The notes under the pieces were generated by a model. It made no database searches, had not been told where the DNA came from, and worked only from the letters and a program-made list of their open reading frames with translations. A program made the position numbers and the translations under genes. A DNA stretch of 64,000 bases from GCA-003244245 sp036494005 (GTDB lineage Bacteria; Actinomycetota; Actinomycetes; Mycobacteriales; Pseudonocardiaceae): the NCBI GenBank assembly GCA_036494005.1, contig DASXOV010000074.1:18861-82860 (forward strand), given 5' to 3'. Within the stretch, counting starts at the first letter, position 1, and each line of letters begins with the position of its first letter. Shown here piece by piece: positions 53,925-61,724 of the stretch.

Positions 53925-54245
53925 GTGACCGGACGCCACCACTATCAGGGCAACGGGGACGGGCAGGAACCACCCGGTCTCGACCTCGGCCGCGGGGTGA
54001 CAGCCCGGTTCGTCTCCTGGCAGGGGTACGACCCGGTGGGCCTGATCGAAACCCACCACCGCCCGGACGGGGCGGCGTGCAGCGCCAGCATCCTGTTCGA
54101 CCTGCCCGGCATCGCTGAGGCGTTCCCTGGGCGTGCGGTGTGGACGGTGCCGACCTTGGACCCGCTGACCCTGTCGCCGTCGCTGCGGTGCCCTCGGTGC
54201 GGGAATCACGGGTGGATCACTGATGGTCGGTGGGTGCCTGCGTAG
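53925..54245 (+). CDS. DUF6527-like zinc protein
   Basis: 106 aa from GTG 53925. WTVPTLDPLTLSPSLRCPRC followed by GNHGWITDGRWVP is the end signature of DUF6527 proteins, with a CxxCGxHG zinc site. Its last 29 bases overlap the 3' end of an opposite-strand gene. Confidence 0.55.
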   Translation: MTGRHHYQGNGDGQEPPGLDLGRGVTARFVSWQGYDPVGLIETHHRPDGAACSASILFDLPGIAEAFPGRAVWTVPTLDPLTLSPSLRCPRCGNHGWITDGRWVPA

Positions 54246-54378
54246 TGGCAGCCTCGGCAACCTTGCGCCGTCGCCACTCGGCGACCTGGCATCGCTCTGT
54301 GCAGAACTTCCGTTGCGTGGCCGAGCCGGGCGGGAGGGCGTTGGTGCAGCCCTCCCGTTCGCAGATCCGGGCAGTCAT
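54217..54378 (-). CDS. 53-aa zinc-finger protein
   Basis: CEREGCTNALPPGSATQRKFC with ERCQVAEWRRRK gives a C-x4-C ... C-x3-C zinc site and a basic helix, a form seen in small actinophage DNA-binding proteins. ATG overlaps the stop of the 58-aa gene. Confidence 0.6.
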   Translation of the reverse strand: MTARICEREGCTNALPPGSATQRKFCTERCQVAEWRRRKVAEAATTQAPTDHQ

Positions 54379-54551
54379 CGCTTCTTGGATACTGCGGTTC
54401 TATGTGAGCGAGCGGCCCGGTTGAGGTGCTGCGGCTGGTTGGTCGGTGCGGAGGTCCATCCGCAGGAGCAGGCGACTCGCTTGCATCCCAGGCTCGCGTT
54501 CTCGGTGGTGGTCGTGTGGGTTTCGGTGGCGGTGGTCTCTGTCTTCGTCAT
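54375..54551 (-). CDS. 58-aa zinc-knuckle protein, leaderless
   Basis: MTKTETTATETHTTTTENAS, then CKRVACSCGWTS and a basic HLNRAARSHRTAVSKKR tail. Its ATG lies 7 nt after a consensus -10 box with no ribosome site, so the message is probably leaderless. Coupled to the 53-aa gene by ATGA. Confidence 0.6.
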   Translation of the reverse strand: MTKTETTATETHTTTTENASLGCKRVACSCGWTSAPTNQPQHLNRAARSHRTAVSKKR

Positions 54552-54557
54552 ACCAGT

Positions 54558-54586
54558 AGTCTAGCCTGCTATTTGTATGAGTTCAA
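54558..54586 (-). promoter_or_regulatory. Promoter of the leftward zinc-protein pair
   Basis: Minus strand -35 TTGAAC (54586-54581), 17-bp spacer, -10 TAGACT (54563-54558). The start point would fall at or beside the ATG at 54551. Confidence 0.7.
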
Positions 54587-54610
54587 TAGCTAGAGCAGCA
54601 GTTTGTATGA
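54572..54610. promoter_or_regulatory. Direct repeats between lysin and zinc-protein genes
   Basis: TTTGTATGA at 54572-54580 and 54602-54610, 30 bp apart (three helical turns), overlapping the leftward promoter. CTATT/AATAG (near 54569-54588) adds an inverted repeat. A likely operator region. Confidence 0.5.
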
Positions 54611-54655
54611 CTTTTAATCTGCCCGGAGCGTGCCTGCGGACGGGTGGAGGTGTCC

Positions 54656-55798
54656 ATGCCCCTGTACGGAGCGGACTGCCACCCCGTCTTCCAGCGGGGC
54701 CTCAACATCGAGCAGGTGGCCCGCGAGGTCGATTTCCTGGCCGTCAAGGTCTCCGAGGGCATCGACAGCAGCTACCTGGCGCAAGGCTCGGCGGACTGGA
54801 TCGCCCGCGCCACACGCGCCGGACTCCCGGTTCTGGGCTACCACTACCTGCGGCCCGGCAACGAAGACCAGCAGGCGTGGATCTTCGCCGAGGTGCTGCG
54901 CACCACCGGCGGAATCCCCGGCATGCTCGACGCCGAAGCCCTCACCACCGGAGCCATGGGCCACCCCGCGGGAACCCTGACCGACAGCGGCGGCATGGGG
55001 AGAACTCCCCACCTGCACGGCGGTCTCATGCCAGCCGAGCATCTCGCCGGGGCCACCTCCCCGTCGCTGACCACGGCGGGGATCCGGTACTTCCTGCAGC
55101 GCTGCGCGGCGCACGGCGCGACCGTGCCGCTGCTGTATCTCCCGCAGTGGTTCTGGCAGGCGATGGGCTCCCCCAGCCTCGCCGGGCTTCCCCCGCTGTG
55201 GGCGTCGTCCTATCCGGGCAGTTCGGCCGGCACGCCCGCGCAGCTGTACGCCAACGTCACCCCGCGCAGATGGAACGGCTACGGCGGACTCGGCGTGGCG
55301 GTCCTGCAGTTCGCGGACACCGGCATCGTCGCCGGATACCAGCCGGTGGACGTCGACGCCTACCTCGGCACCAGCGCCCAGTTCGCCCAGCTCCTCGGAC
55401 AGGCCCAGCCGGCCCCGCTCATCGCCACCAGCAAGGGGCGCAAGATGCGCGAGATCCACCTGCACAACCCTGCCGACGCCACCGGCAACATCGACCTGTC
55501 GGGGCTGCTCACCATCGACGCTGTCGGCAAGTCCATCGTCATGCCCGCCGGGTCGCGCGCCTGGTGCCAGTGGTCCGCCTCCTGCCCCCGCAACACCAAC
55601 GCCACCGCCAACGTGTGGTGGCTCGTGGAGCGCCACGCCGACGGCACCGCGAAGGCCATCAACCCGTTCCCCGCTGCCGCCGGGAAGTCGGGGGCGTTCG
55701 AGTTGAGCCAGGGGGCTGTGGCTATCGAGGTCGGCGTGGAGAACGCGCCGCCCGGGTACACCTTCGCCGCGCACCTGGACTGCGTCGGACACGGCTAA
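54656..55798 (+). CDS. GH25-type endolysin
   Basis: 380 aa from ATG 54656 behind GGTGGAGGTG (GTG 54644 is possible). The first 230 residues are a glycosyl hydrolase 25 lysozyme: YGADCHPVFQRG with the first acidic residue, FLAVKVSEGIDSSY, VLGYHYLRPGNED, GMLDAEAL with the catalytic acid pair, and WASSYPG. The C-terminal 130 residues (HLHNPADATGNIDLSGLLTI) form a beta-rich domain, probably for cell-wall binding. It would cut peptidoglycan at lysis. Confidence 0.85.
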   Translation: MPLYGADCHPVFQRGLNIEQVAREVDFLAVKVSEGIDSSYLAQGSADWIARATRAGLPVLGYHYLRPGNEDQQAWIFAEVLRTTGGIPGMLDAEALTTGAMGHPAGTLTDSGGMGRTPHLHGGLMPAEHLAGATSPSLTTAGIRYFLQRCAAHGATVPLLYLPQWFWQAMGSPSLAGLPPLWASSYPGSSAGTPAQLYANVTPRRWNGYGGLGVAVLQFADTGIVAGYQPVDVDAYLGTSAQFAQLLGQAQPAPLIATSKGRKMREIHLHNPADATGNIDLSGLLTIDAVGKSIVMPAGSRAWCQWSASCPRNTNATANVWWLVERHADGTAKAINPFPAAAGKSGAFELSQGAVAIEVGVENAPPGYTFAAHLDCVGHG

Positions 55799-55864
55799 TC
55801 GCCCGAAGCTGGCGCCCCGGGGTGGACTCCAGCCAGGTGATGATCTCCGGGAGAGGTGGGAGTG

Positions 55865-55954
55865 TCACGGGGCATCCGCGTTCTGATCAAGCAACGGCTC
55901 CCACCACTTCCGCAGATGGCCCAGCACCCGTTCTGAGCGAAGGAACTCCAGCAC
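55865..55954 (-). CDS. 29-aa peptide with perfect ribosome site
   Basis: GTG 55954 preceded by AGGAGG at 5-nt spacing. VLEFLRSERVLGHLRKWWEP and nine more residues, an amphipathic helix. Last gene of a leftward group. Confidence 0.45.
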   Translation of the reverse strand: MLEFLRSERVLGHLRKWWEPLLDQNADAP

Positions 55955-55967
55955 CTCGCCCTCCTGC

Positions 55968-56150
55968 TCATTGCACGAGCACCGGGTCGTCGTAGGTCAT
56001 CGGATCCTCGACCGGTTTCCCGCCCGCAGGGACGCTGCCGATCTCGCCGTGGACCTCGCAGTCCACGATGAGCTTGCCTACGCCCGGAGCGATCACTGAC
56101 AGGGCGGCGTCATCAGGAGTGACACTCTCTCGTCGGCATGCGGTGCTCAT
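55968..56150 (-). CDS. 60-aa hypothetical protein
   Basis: DAALSVIAPGVGKLIVDCEV then HGEIGSVPAGGKPVEDPM, a strand-rich small protein. Likely real from composition and from its place in the leftward group; function unknown. Confidence 0.5.
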   Translation of the reverse strand: MSTACRRESVTPDDAALSVIAPGVGKLIVDCEVHGEIGSVPAGGKPVEDPMTYDDPVLVQ

Positions 56151-56191
56151 GTCGCCCTCCTTGGGCTTGGGTGGCCGGTCTGTACTGGCGA

Positions 56192-56509
56192 TCAGGCGAC
56201 CGGAGCTACAGCGGACTCCACGAGCTTGATCAGTGCCTCGCGGGCACCCGCCAAGCCGTAGATCGGCAACCCCAGGTACTGCTCACGGGCCACGGCGGCG
56301 CAGTCCTCACACGGGATGTGCTTCACATTCGGCCCGGTCACTCCGCCGCCGACGCTGAATCCGGTGCTGTCCTCGGCGTGGTGGTTAATGCCACACAACA
56401 GCGGACCCGGTGTCCCGTGGGCCTTGCCCCGGACCAGGTGCACGTTGCCGACCGGCTTGCAGTCGACGAGTCCGCCGTAGTGACACTGGACGGTCACCAG
56501 CGACTCCAC
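56192..56509 (-). CDS. Hypothetical Cys/His protein
   Basis: 105 aa. TVQCHYGGLVDCKPVGNVHL, GKAHGTPGPLLCGINHHAED and VKHIPCEDCAAVAREQYLGL supply several Cys and His for metal binding. Overlaps the upstream gene by 16 nt. No family recognised. Confidence 0.6.
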   Translation of the reverse strand: MESLVTVQCHYGGLVDCKPVGNVHLVRGKAHGTPGPLLCGINHHAEDSTGFSVGGGVTGPNVKHIPCEDCAAVAREQYLGLPIYGLAGAREALIKLVESAVAPVA

Positions 56510-56796
56510 GGGCGACTGCTCCTGGAACCAGCGTCCACGTTCGCCTTGTCCATGAGGTAGTACTGGCCGCCGTCCCGATCGCTCCTGGTTTCACCGGACT
56601 TCGCCCAGCCCCACAACTGGTCCAGCTTCCATGCCAACTGGACGACTGCTCCAGCGCGCACCTTGGGCCGAGATGGGGGGTGGCCGATGACGGCCACCTC
56701 GACGGCGGCCTCCGTGGGCGTCCTGACCGAGCAGAGGCCCTGGGCGTAAAGCCATGCCACTGTCTCTGAGTCGAGTCCCCGCTCAGGTGCGCTCAT
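56494..56796 (-). CDS. Hypothetical protein
   Basis: 100 aa from ATG 56796 (overlapping the previous stop by ATGA). LDSETVAWLYAQGLCSVRTP, AAVEVAVIGHPPSRPKVRAG and VVQLAWKLDQLWGWAKSGET suggest a compact alpha/beta fold. Function unknown. Confidence 0.6.
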   Translation of the reverse strand: MSAPERGLDSETVAWLYAQGLCSVRTPTEAAVEVAVIGHPPSRPKVRAGAVVQLAWKLDQLWGWAKSGETRSDRDGGQYYLMDKANVDAGSRSSRPWSRW

Positions 56797-57047
56797 CGAT
56801 GCACCGCCTGGGCAGCGGTCCGCTTCCAAGTGATCAGTCGTTCGCCTTGGCGATCAACCCACCGAGTACCAACGTCCGACTTCCACCAGTACGTCAACTC
56901 GAACACGATGAGCAGCAGCCCGCCAATTGCGGAGGCGACAGTGCAACGCCACGTTGACGGATGCCCCGTTGCGGGACAGATGGTCGTTCGACGGGCCCTC
57001 ATGTCTGGTCCCACCGACCAGTACGCGGTGCTCGTTTTCGTGATCAT
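56793..57047 (-). CDS. Small membrane protein
   Basis: 84 aa. VASAIGGLLLIVFELTYWWK is one membrane span; both flanks are basic. ATGA overlaps with its neighbours. Possibly an envelope-associated accessory protein. Confidence 0.55.
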   Translation of the reverse strand: MITKTSTAYWSVGPDMRARRTTICPATGHPSTWRCTVASAIGGLLLIVFELTYWWKSDVGTRWVDRQGERLITWKRTAAQAVHR

Positions 57048-57574
57048 GCTTGGTCCCCTTCGGTCTCGGTGCCTGTCTTGGCGGTGCTGGCTTGGGTGGA
57101 TTTCGCCTCGGCGATGATGATCTGTTCCCGCATGCGCATCGGGAGGATGGCTGCGCCCAGGTCACCGATCTGCGAGTTGAGCATCTCGAACCGGGCCAGC
57201 GCCGCGGCCTGCGCGCGGTTCCGTCGGGCCCAGCGGCGTGTCGCGGGTACGAGCGCCCGCACCGCCCCGGGATTCCCGTCGATGATCCGCGCGTCGAGCT
57301 TGGACCACTCGTCGTACCTATCGGCGCCCTCGGCGATGACCCGCGCGGCAGCGACCATCTCCCCGATCCGCTGGGCGGTCAGATCATTGCGTTGCCCCTG
57401 CGCGGGGCCGGGGATGGCCCTGAGCTCCTCTGCGGGATACAGATTCCGGCCGGCGCGCCCAGGCTGCCGGGCGACTGCGGCGATCGCGGCGGCGGAGATC
57501 AGGTCCCGCATGCGGGACTCGCTGATACCGCGCTCGGCAGCCGCAGCCGCAGCCGTGATGAGTTCCTCGGTCAC
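57044..57574 (-). CDS. HTH-containing helical protein
   Basis: 176 aa from GTG 57574. The first 50 residues, ITAAAAAAERGISESRMRDL then GRAGRNLYPAEELRA, resemble a MerR/excisionase-type winged helix. The rest is a long helix with EQIIIAEAKSTQAS at the end. Coupled to the 297-aa gene; may regulate this leftward group. Confidence 0.55.
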   Translation of the reverse strand: MTEELITAAAAAAERGISESRMRDLISAAAIAAVARQPGRAGRNLYPAEELRAIPGPAQGQRNDLTAQRIGEMVAAARVIAEGADRYDEWSKLDARIIDGNPGAVRALVPATRRWARRNRAQAAALARFEMLNSQIGDLGAAILPMRMREQIIIAEAKSTQASTAKTGTETEGDQA

Positions 57575-58464
57575 CGGGATGCCTCCAGCACGCGACGCGC
57601 CTCGGCGAACAGTTCGCTGCGCTGAGGGGTGAGCGGTACCCGGGTCGCGATGTAGCCCCCGTAGTTGTTGTACGCCCAGTTGTCACCGTCGGCGCCGTTG
57701 TAGCGCAGCACCCACAGGCACTCTGCTCCCTTGCGGATCTCTACCAGCGAGCCAAGCTTGACGCCCTTCAGCAGGTTCAGGTCCGGGATCTCCTCGTCCG
57801 CATCCGGCCGCGTGGCGGGAACGGCGATCTCCGTCTCTACTTGGGCGACCACAGTCTCGCGGTGCTGCTGCGCAGCCTCGCGGGCCAGCAGTGGAGCAGC
57901 CTCTTCTTCGGTTGCCCTGCGGACCTCGGCGAAGTACACGTACCCCCTATCGTCGGCAGCGCCGAACGTCATGCCGTCCTCCCGGTAGTACCGGCTCCAG
58001 GTCCGCAGCGAGGTGACCATCTGGCGGCCGATGCGGGCAGTCACGCCTACACCGGGCACCCCGTACGGGTCCTGGATCTCCCAGGTGGCCGCCCCGGGGG
58101 CGGCGGCGCGGACACGGGCCACGTGCTGCTCGCGGGCCTCATCGTTCGCGGCCTTGCGGTCGTCTACCCACCGGTCGATCGCGGCGGTGATCTGGTCCGC
58201 TTCGGCCTTGGTGAGACCGATGACGGTGCCGTGCTTGACCGGGATGGCGTGGCTGAGACCAGACGCCGGCTCGGCCATCTCGTACGGGCGGGCCTTCATC
58301 TGCCCGAGGACCTTCCCGTCCTGTCCTTCGAACAGGAGCCACCAGCTCAGGGTGGTCGTTTCCTGCCCTGGCCAGGGGGGATCCGGGACGAGGCTGATAG
58401 CGCACGTTGAGCCGTTGCGGAGTGTCTTGGTGAGGACCGGAGTCTTGGTCTGATCTGCGCTCAT
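57571..58464 (-). CDS. Hypothetical protein, leaderless, head of leftward group
   Basis: 297 aa from ATG 58464. Strand-rich N-terminal half (TLSWWLLFEGQDGKVLGQMK), a charged helix (DQITAAIDRWVDDRKAANDE), then GRQMVTSLRTWSRYYREDGM and a C-terminal LGSLVEIRKGAECLWVLRYN domain. No family recognised. The open frame extends further upstream but only this ATG follows a promoter, with the -10 box 7 nt before it. Confidence 0.65.
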   Translation of the reverse strand: MSADQTKTPVLTKTLRNGSTCAISLVPDPPWPGQETTTLSWWLLFEGQDGKVLGQMKARPYEMAEPASGLSHAIPVKHGTVIGLTKAEADQITAAIDRWVDDRKAANDEAREQHVARVRAAAPGAATWEIQDPYGVPGVGVTARIGRQMVTSLRTWSRYYREDGMTFGAADDRGYVYFAEVRRATEEEAAPLLAREAAQQHRETVVAQVETEIAVPATRPDADEEIPDLNLLKGVKLGSLVEIRKGAECLWVLRYNGADGDNWAYNNYGGYIATRVPLTPQRSELFAEARRVLEASR

Positions 58465-58470
58465 AAGTAC

Positions 58471-58500
58471 AACATACAGACATTGTCGCCCGGAAGTCAA
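58471..58500 (-). promoter_or_regulatory. Promoter of the leftward group
   Basis: Minus strand -35 TTGACT (58500-58495), 18-bp spacer, -10 TATGTT (58476-58471). The start point would coincide with the ATG at 58464, giving a leaderless message. Confidence 0.7.
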
Positions 58501-58525
58501 CCACCTGCGGGTGGCCTCCCTGATC

Positions 58526-58606
58526 TGCCCGTGCCGTCTTGCGCGCCCAGATGACGCGCCAGGGATCTCCGGATATCCGGTGCGCCGGTCCCGGACGGCA
58601 CGGGCA
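58526..58606 (+). ncRNA. Structured leader with 13-bp closing stem
   Basis: TGCCCGTGCCGTC (58526-58538) pairs perfectly with GACGGCACGGGCA (58594-58606). Inside are GCGCG/CGCGC (58541-58545, 58555-58559), the 12-bp palindrome CCGGATATCCGG (58569-58580) and GGGA/TCCC enclosing it. It ends 38 nt before the ATG at 58645, so it could be a 5' leader, a terminator or a protein-binding DNA site. Confidence 0.45.
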
Positions 58607-58644
58607 CCTACCTCTGTCCGCACCAACAACCGCTGAGGAGTGCG

Positions 58645-59649
58645 ATGACCGCAGACAAGCACGTCGAGCACCAGATCGTCCCCGGCCGTCGCCTCGGCCG
58701 CCGACCCCACGACCCCAACCGACCCGCGCTGCGACTCGGCCCGCTGCTCACCGGGGTCATCCCCGACCATCCGGCCACCGTTGACCACTTCTCGCAGGTC
58801 GGCGACTGGGGAATGCTCAAGAACGACGTCGCCGGGGACTGCGGACCTGCGATGGTTTTCCACGACCGCATCCTGATCAGCCGGTACCTCGCCGGGCAGA
58901 CCCTCGCGCCCGACGACAACGCTGTCATCGACCTCTACAGGCGGTCCGGGAACCCCAACTACCCCGCCGACGACAACGGCGTGGTGCTCGCCGACATGCT
59001 CAAAGAGGTCGAGACCAACGGCATCGCGGGCACCCGCTGCCTCGCCTACGCCCAGGTGGATGTCACCAACCTGGACGAGATCAAGGCCGCCGTCGCCATC
59101 TTCGGCAGCGTCCACCTCGGCGTGGACCTGCACGTCGCGCAGCAGGCCCAGACCGACCAGGGTGGACCGTGGGACTACGACCCCTCAGCGGCCGACTGGG
59201 GTGGCCACGCCATCCTCGGCGGGCTGTACGCCCTCGCGGTGCCCACCCCGCACCAGTCGGACGTCAACGTGATCACCTGGGGCGAGGTCATGGGAGTGAC
59301 CGACGAGTTCTGGCAGAGCGGCCAGGTCCAAGAGGCCTGGGTTGTCATCTGGCCGGAGCACCTCGGCTCCACGGCGTTCGTCGAGGGGGTGGATCAGGCC
59401 GCACTCGCGGCCGACTTTAAGGCTCTGACGGGCCGCGACTTTCCCGTCGGGCCCAACCCCCAGCCCGGCCCCACCCCCGTCCCTCCTGGACCGACTCCTG
59501 GACCTGCTCCGGCGCCTGTACCAGTGGTGGACCCGGCTGATCAGCAGCTGGCGGACGCCACCCAGACATGGCTGACCTACCGCCACCACGGCATGGACGC
59601 GCACGTGGTGGCCGCGCTGAAGGCGTGGAAGGCGGCGAAGGGGCTGTGA
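58645..59649 (+). CDS. Papain-like cysteine peptidase-type protein
   Basis: 334 aa behind GAGGAG. WGMLKNDVAGDCGPAMVFHD places a Cys in a GDCGP loop like C1/C39 peptidases; DWGGHAILGGLYA supplies the His on a following strand. Residues about 270-300 are a Pro-rich linker (GPTPVPPGPTPGPAPAPVPV) to a short helical tail. It may be a second lysin, a virion-associated protease or a structural derivative; the catalytic Asn/Asp is not obvious. Confidence 0.55.
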   Translation: MTADKHVEHQIVPGRRLGRRPHDPNRPALRLGPLLTGVIPDHPATVDHFSQVGDWGMLKNDVAGDCGPAMVFHDRILISRYLAGQTLAPDDNAVIDLYRRSGNPNYPADDNGVVLADMLKEVETNGIAGTRCLAYAQVDVTNLDEIKAAVAIFGSVHLGVDLHVAQQAQTDQGGPWDYDPSAADWGGHAILGGLYALAVPTPHQSDVNVITWGEVMGVTDEFWQSGQVQEAWVVIWPEHLGSTAFVEGVDQAALAADFKALTGRDFPVGPNPQPGPTPVPPGPTPGPAPAPVPVVDPADQQLADATQTWLTYRHHGMDAHVVAALKAWKAAKGL

Positions 59650-60230
59650 CCCGCCGCGAGGACCACGACGGGCACGCGGGCGATCACCGCGAGATCCGCA
59701 ACCACCACCGCGACACCACAGCGGAACGCCACCTCGCGGCCAGCGTCGCCGGCCAGCTGTGGCGCGGACAGACCCCGGCCGACCAGGACATCGACACGGC
59801 GTGGCGGCACTCCGCCTCCGTGGTCTACCGCTGGCTCACCGGGCCGGTAGCGCTCCACATCACCCCAGGCCCCGTGGTCGACCAGGACACGGGCGACATC
59901 GCACACCACCACACAAAGGAGCATCACGTGGCAACCGTCCTGACCGACACCCAGAAGGTCACCTTCAGCGTCAGCGAGACCGACGCGAAGGGCAACCCCA
60001 CCACCGCCGACGCGATCAACTGGGCGCTGGACGACCCGACCTTCGGCACTCTGAACGTCGCAGCCGACACCATGTCCGTCGAGTTCGTGCCCAGCGGCAC
60101 CGTGGGCACCGCGAACCTGACCGGCGCGGACGCCAACGACCCCAACGTGAGCGGTGTCGAGGCCATCCAGGTCACCGGTGGAGCGGCCACGGCCATCGTC
60201 ATCACCGCTGGCACCCCCACCGCCCAGTGA
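59646..60230 (+). CDS. Ig-like protein with His-rich N-terminal extension
   Basis: 194 aa from GTG 59646 (overlapping the previous stop). Residues 1-94 are His/Arg-rich with helices (ERHLAASVAGQLWRGQTPAD). An internal GTG at 59928, preceded by AAAGGAG at ideal spacing, would yield a separate 100-aa Ig-like protein: KVTFSVSETDAKGNPTTADA, TMSVEFVPSGTVGTANLTGA, IQVTGGAATAIVITAGTP. Both products may be made. The Ig-like part could decorate the virion. Confidence 0.55.
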   Translation: MTRREDHDGHAGDHREIRNHHRDTTAERHLAASVAGQLWRGQTPADQDIDTAWRHSASVVYRWLTGPVALHITPGPVVDQDTGDIAHHHTKEHHVATVLTDTQKVTFSVSETDAKGNPTTADAINWALDDPTFGTLNVAADTMSVEFVPSGTVGTANLTGADANDPNVSGVEAIQVTGGAATAIVITAGTPTAQ

Positions 60231-60811
60231 GAGCAGGCCGGGGAGCCGCAGCCGCCGTGGCGACGGCGGCTTTTTTGTGCGCCGGGCTCAGCGGCTGCGG
60301 CTCCCCGGCCGCACCGCTGGCCAGCCCGGCACCCGTGGCGGCAGCCACGGACCCGGATGACGCGGCCAGTGCCGCGCAGGACAGCGGCACCGTCACCGCA
60401 GTCGGCCCACACACCTGTATTGCGCTAAACGGGCGGGCCGACAAGAACTGCACGCCGGGCGTCACCAACCCGAACGTCACGCAGGCCACCATCCACCAGA
60501 CCATCTGCGTACGCGGGTGGACCGCCACCATCCGGCCGCCAGCGAGCTACACGACCCAACTCAAGCGGCAGCAGATGGTGGCCTACGGGGAGTCCGGGTC
60601 CCTCGCCGGATACGAAGAGGACCATCTGCTTCCGCTCGAGGCCGGAGGCAACCCGACCGACCCGCGCAACCTGTGGCCCGAGCCGCGCTCCGGTGCACAC
60701 CCGGCCGGGGAGAAGGACGAGGCCGAGAACGCCGCGAAGGCCGCGGTGTGCTCCGGGCAGATGACCCTCCCGCAGGCGCAGGCCAAGATCCTCGCCGACT
60801 GGACGCACTGA
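60227..60811 (+). CDS. Lipoprotein HNH nuclease
   Basis: 194 aa from GTG 60227. The N-terminal signal (AAVATAAFLCAGLSGCGSPA) carries a lipobox, LSGC, so the mature protein would be lipid-anchored outside the membrane. The C-terminal half has EEDHLLPLEAGGNPTDPRNL followed by WPEP, the HNH pattern (H, N, with the H of GAHPAG region) found in secreted actinobacterial HNH proteins. An exported, membrane-anchored nuclease could degrade incoming DNA of competing phages. GTGA overlap with the previous gene. Confidence 0.7.
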   Translation: MRAGRGAAAAVATAAFLCAGLSGCGSPAAPLASPAPVAAATDPDDAASAAQDSGTVTAVGPHTCIALNGRADKNCTPGVTNPNVTQATIHQTICVRGWTATIRPPASYTTQLKRQQMVAYGESGSLAGYEEDHLLPLEAGGNPTDPRNLWPEPRSGAHPAGEKDEAENAAKAAVCSGQMTLPQAQAKILADWTH

Positions 60812-61191
60812 TGACGTCCGGCGTGCCATGCCCCCGCCGGGCGGAGAACGAGCCCGGCCCGTGGCAGTACCCGCAGGGCGAAGGTCTGGACGGCTTCGAA
60901 CGGGGCCACGGGCTGGTCGGACAGTCGGACCCGGCGTGCACCTACTGCGGCTCGCTCTCCGGGGACCGATTCATGGAGTTGGTCCACGAGGGCGCCGAGG
61001 TCGGCCCTACCGACAAGAGCTACAAGGCGTACGTCGGCGGCCAAGCGAAGTTCTACTTCCAGCACCTGAGTGACGCGCAGAAGCTCGAGTTTGTCGAACT
61101 GCTCAACGCCGGCAAGGTCCAGATCGGCTACCCGGGCCACTTCTATGTCCCGCCGTTCTTCGTGCGGTACGGGACCGCGGGCGACTCGTGA
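60811..61191 (+). CDS. Hypothetical protein
   Basis: 126 aa. CPRRAENEPGPWQYPQGEGL, CTYCGSLSGDRFMELVHEGA, then KAYVGGQAKFYFQHLSDAQK and FYVPPFFVRYG. A CxxCG pair suggests a zinc site. Similar proteins are seen in Streptomyces phages without known role. ATG shares a base with the previous stop. Confidence 0.6.
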   Translation: MTSGVPCPRRAENEPGPWQYPQGEGLDGFERGHGLVGQSDPACTYCGSLSGDRFMELVHEGAEVGPTDKSYKAYVGGQAKFYFQHLSDAQKLEFVELLNAGKVQIGYPGHFYVPPFFVRYGTAGDS

Positions 61192-61724
61192 TCGGCTTCG
61201 AATCGAACCGCCCGGTGGCGATCACCCAGGACAACGACTTGGTGTTCAACGCCTGGCGCACGCTAGGCCGCCTCGTCTATCACTGCGCCGACGGGACGAT
61301 CATCGAAGTCGAGATCGGCCAGGACACTGACCTCACGAGCAGCCCGGCTGTACTCCGGTGGCTTGTGGACGTTCTCACGGGCACTGCGGCGGCCATACTC
61401 CATGATCATCTTTGGCGTCGCGTCGTGCCCACTGGACTGATCAGCTACCGGCGCGCTGATCACATCCTGCTGGAAGCGCTGGGCACCCTTGGTGTGGCAG
61501 CCCCTCGCCGTTACCTGATGTTCGCGGCAGTCAGATGGGGGTCCCTGCTCACACGCCGCGGTGGTCACATCGGCTGGTGGCGGGATGCGCCGCTCGTCCT
61601 CGCGATCACCATTCCCGGCCTACTGCTCGTCGCCCCAGCGATTCTGCTGCTCATCCCCCTGTCGCTACTCAGCGCAGCCGACTACATGGCCACCACCATG
61701 CACAACAAGGAGCGACGCCGGTGA
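61188..61724 (+). CDS. DUF1353-type protein
   Basis: 178 aa from GTG 61188. DGTIIEVEIGQDTDLTSSPA, then AILHDHLWRR and SYRRADHILLEALGTLGVAA follow the DUF1353 phage family (VP-G-x-x-TD-x-AS ... AA-x-x-HD-x-LY ... AD). The C-terminus adds membrane segments (LAITIPGLLLVAPAILLLIP), so it is membrane-anchored. Members often lie beside lysis genes. Confidence 0.65.
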   Translation: MIGFESNRPVAITQDNDLVFNAWRTLGRLVYHCADGTIIEVEIGQDTDLTSSPAVLRWLVDVLTGTAAAILHDHLWRRVVPTGLISYRRADHILLEALGTLGVAAPRRYLMFAAVRWGSLLTRRGGHIGWWRDAPLVLAITIPGLLLVAPAILLLIPLSLLSAADYMATTMHNKERRR

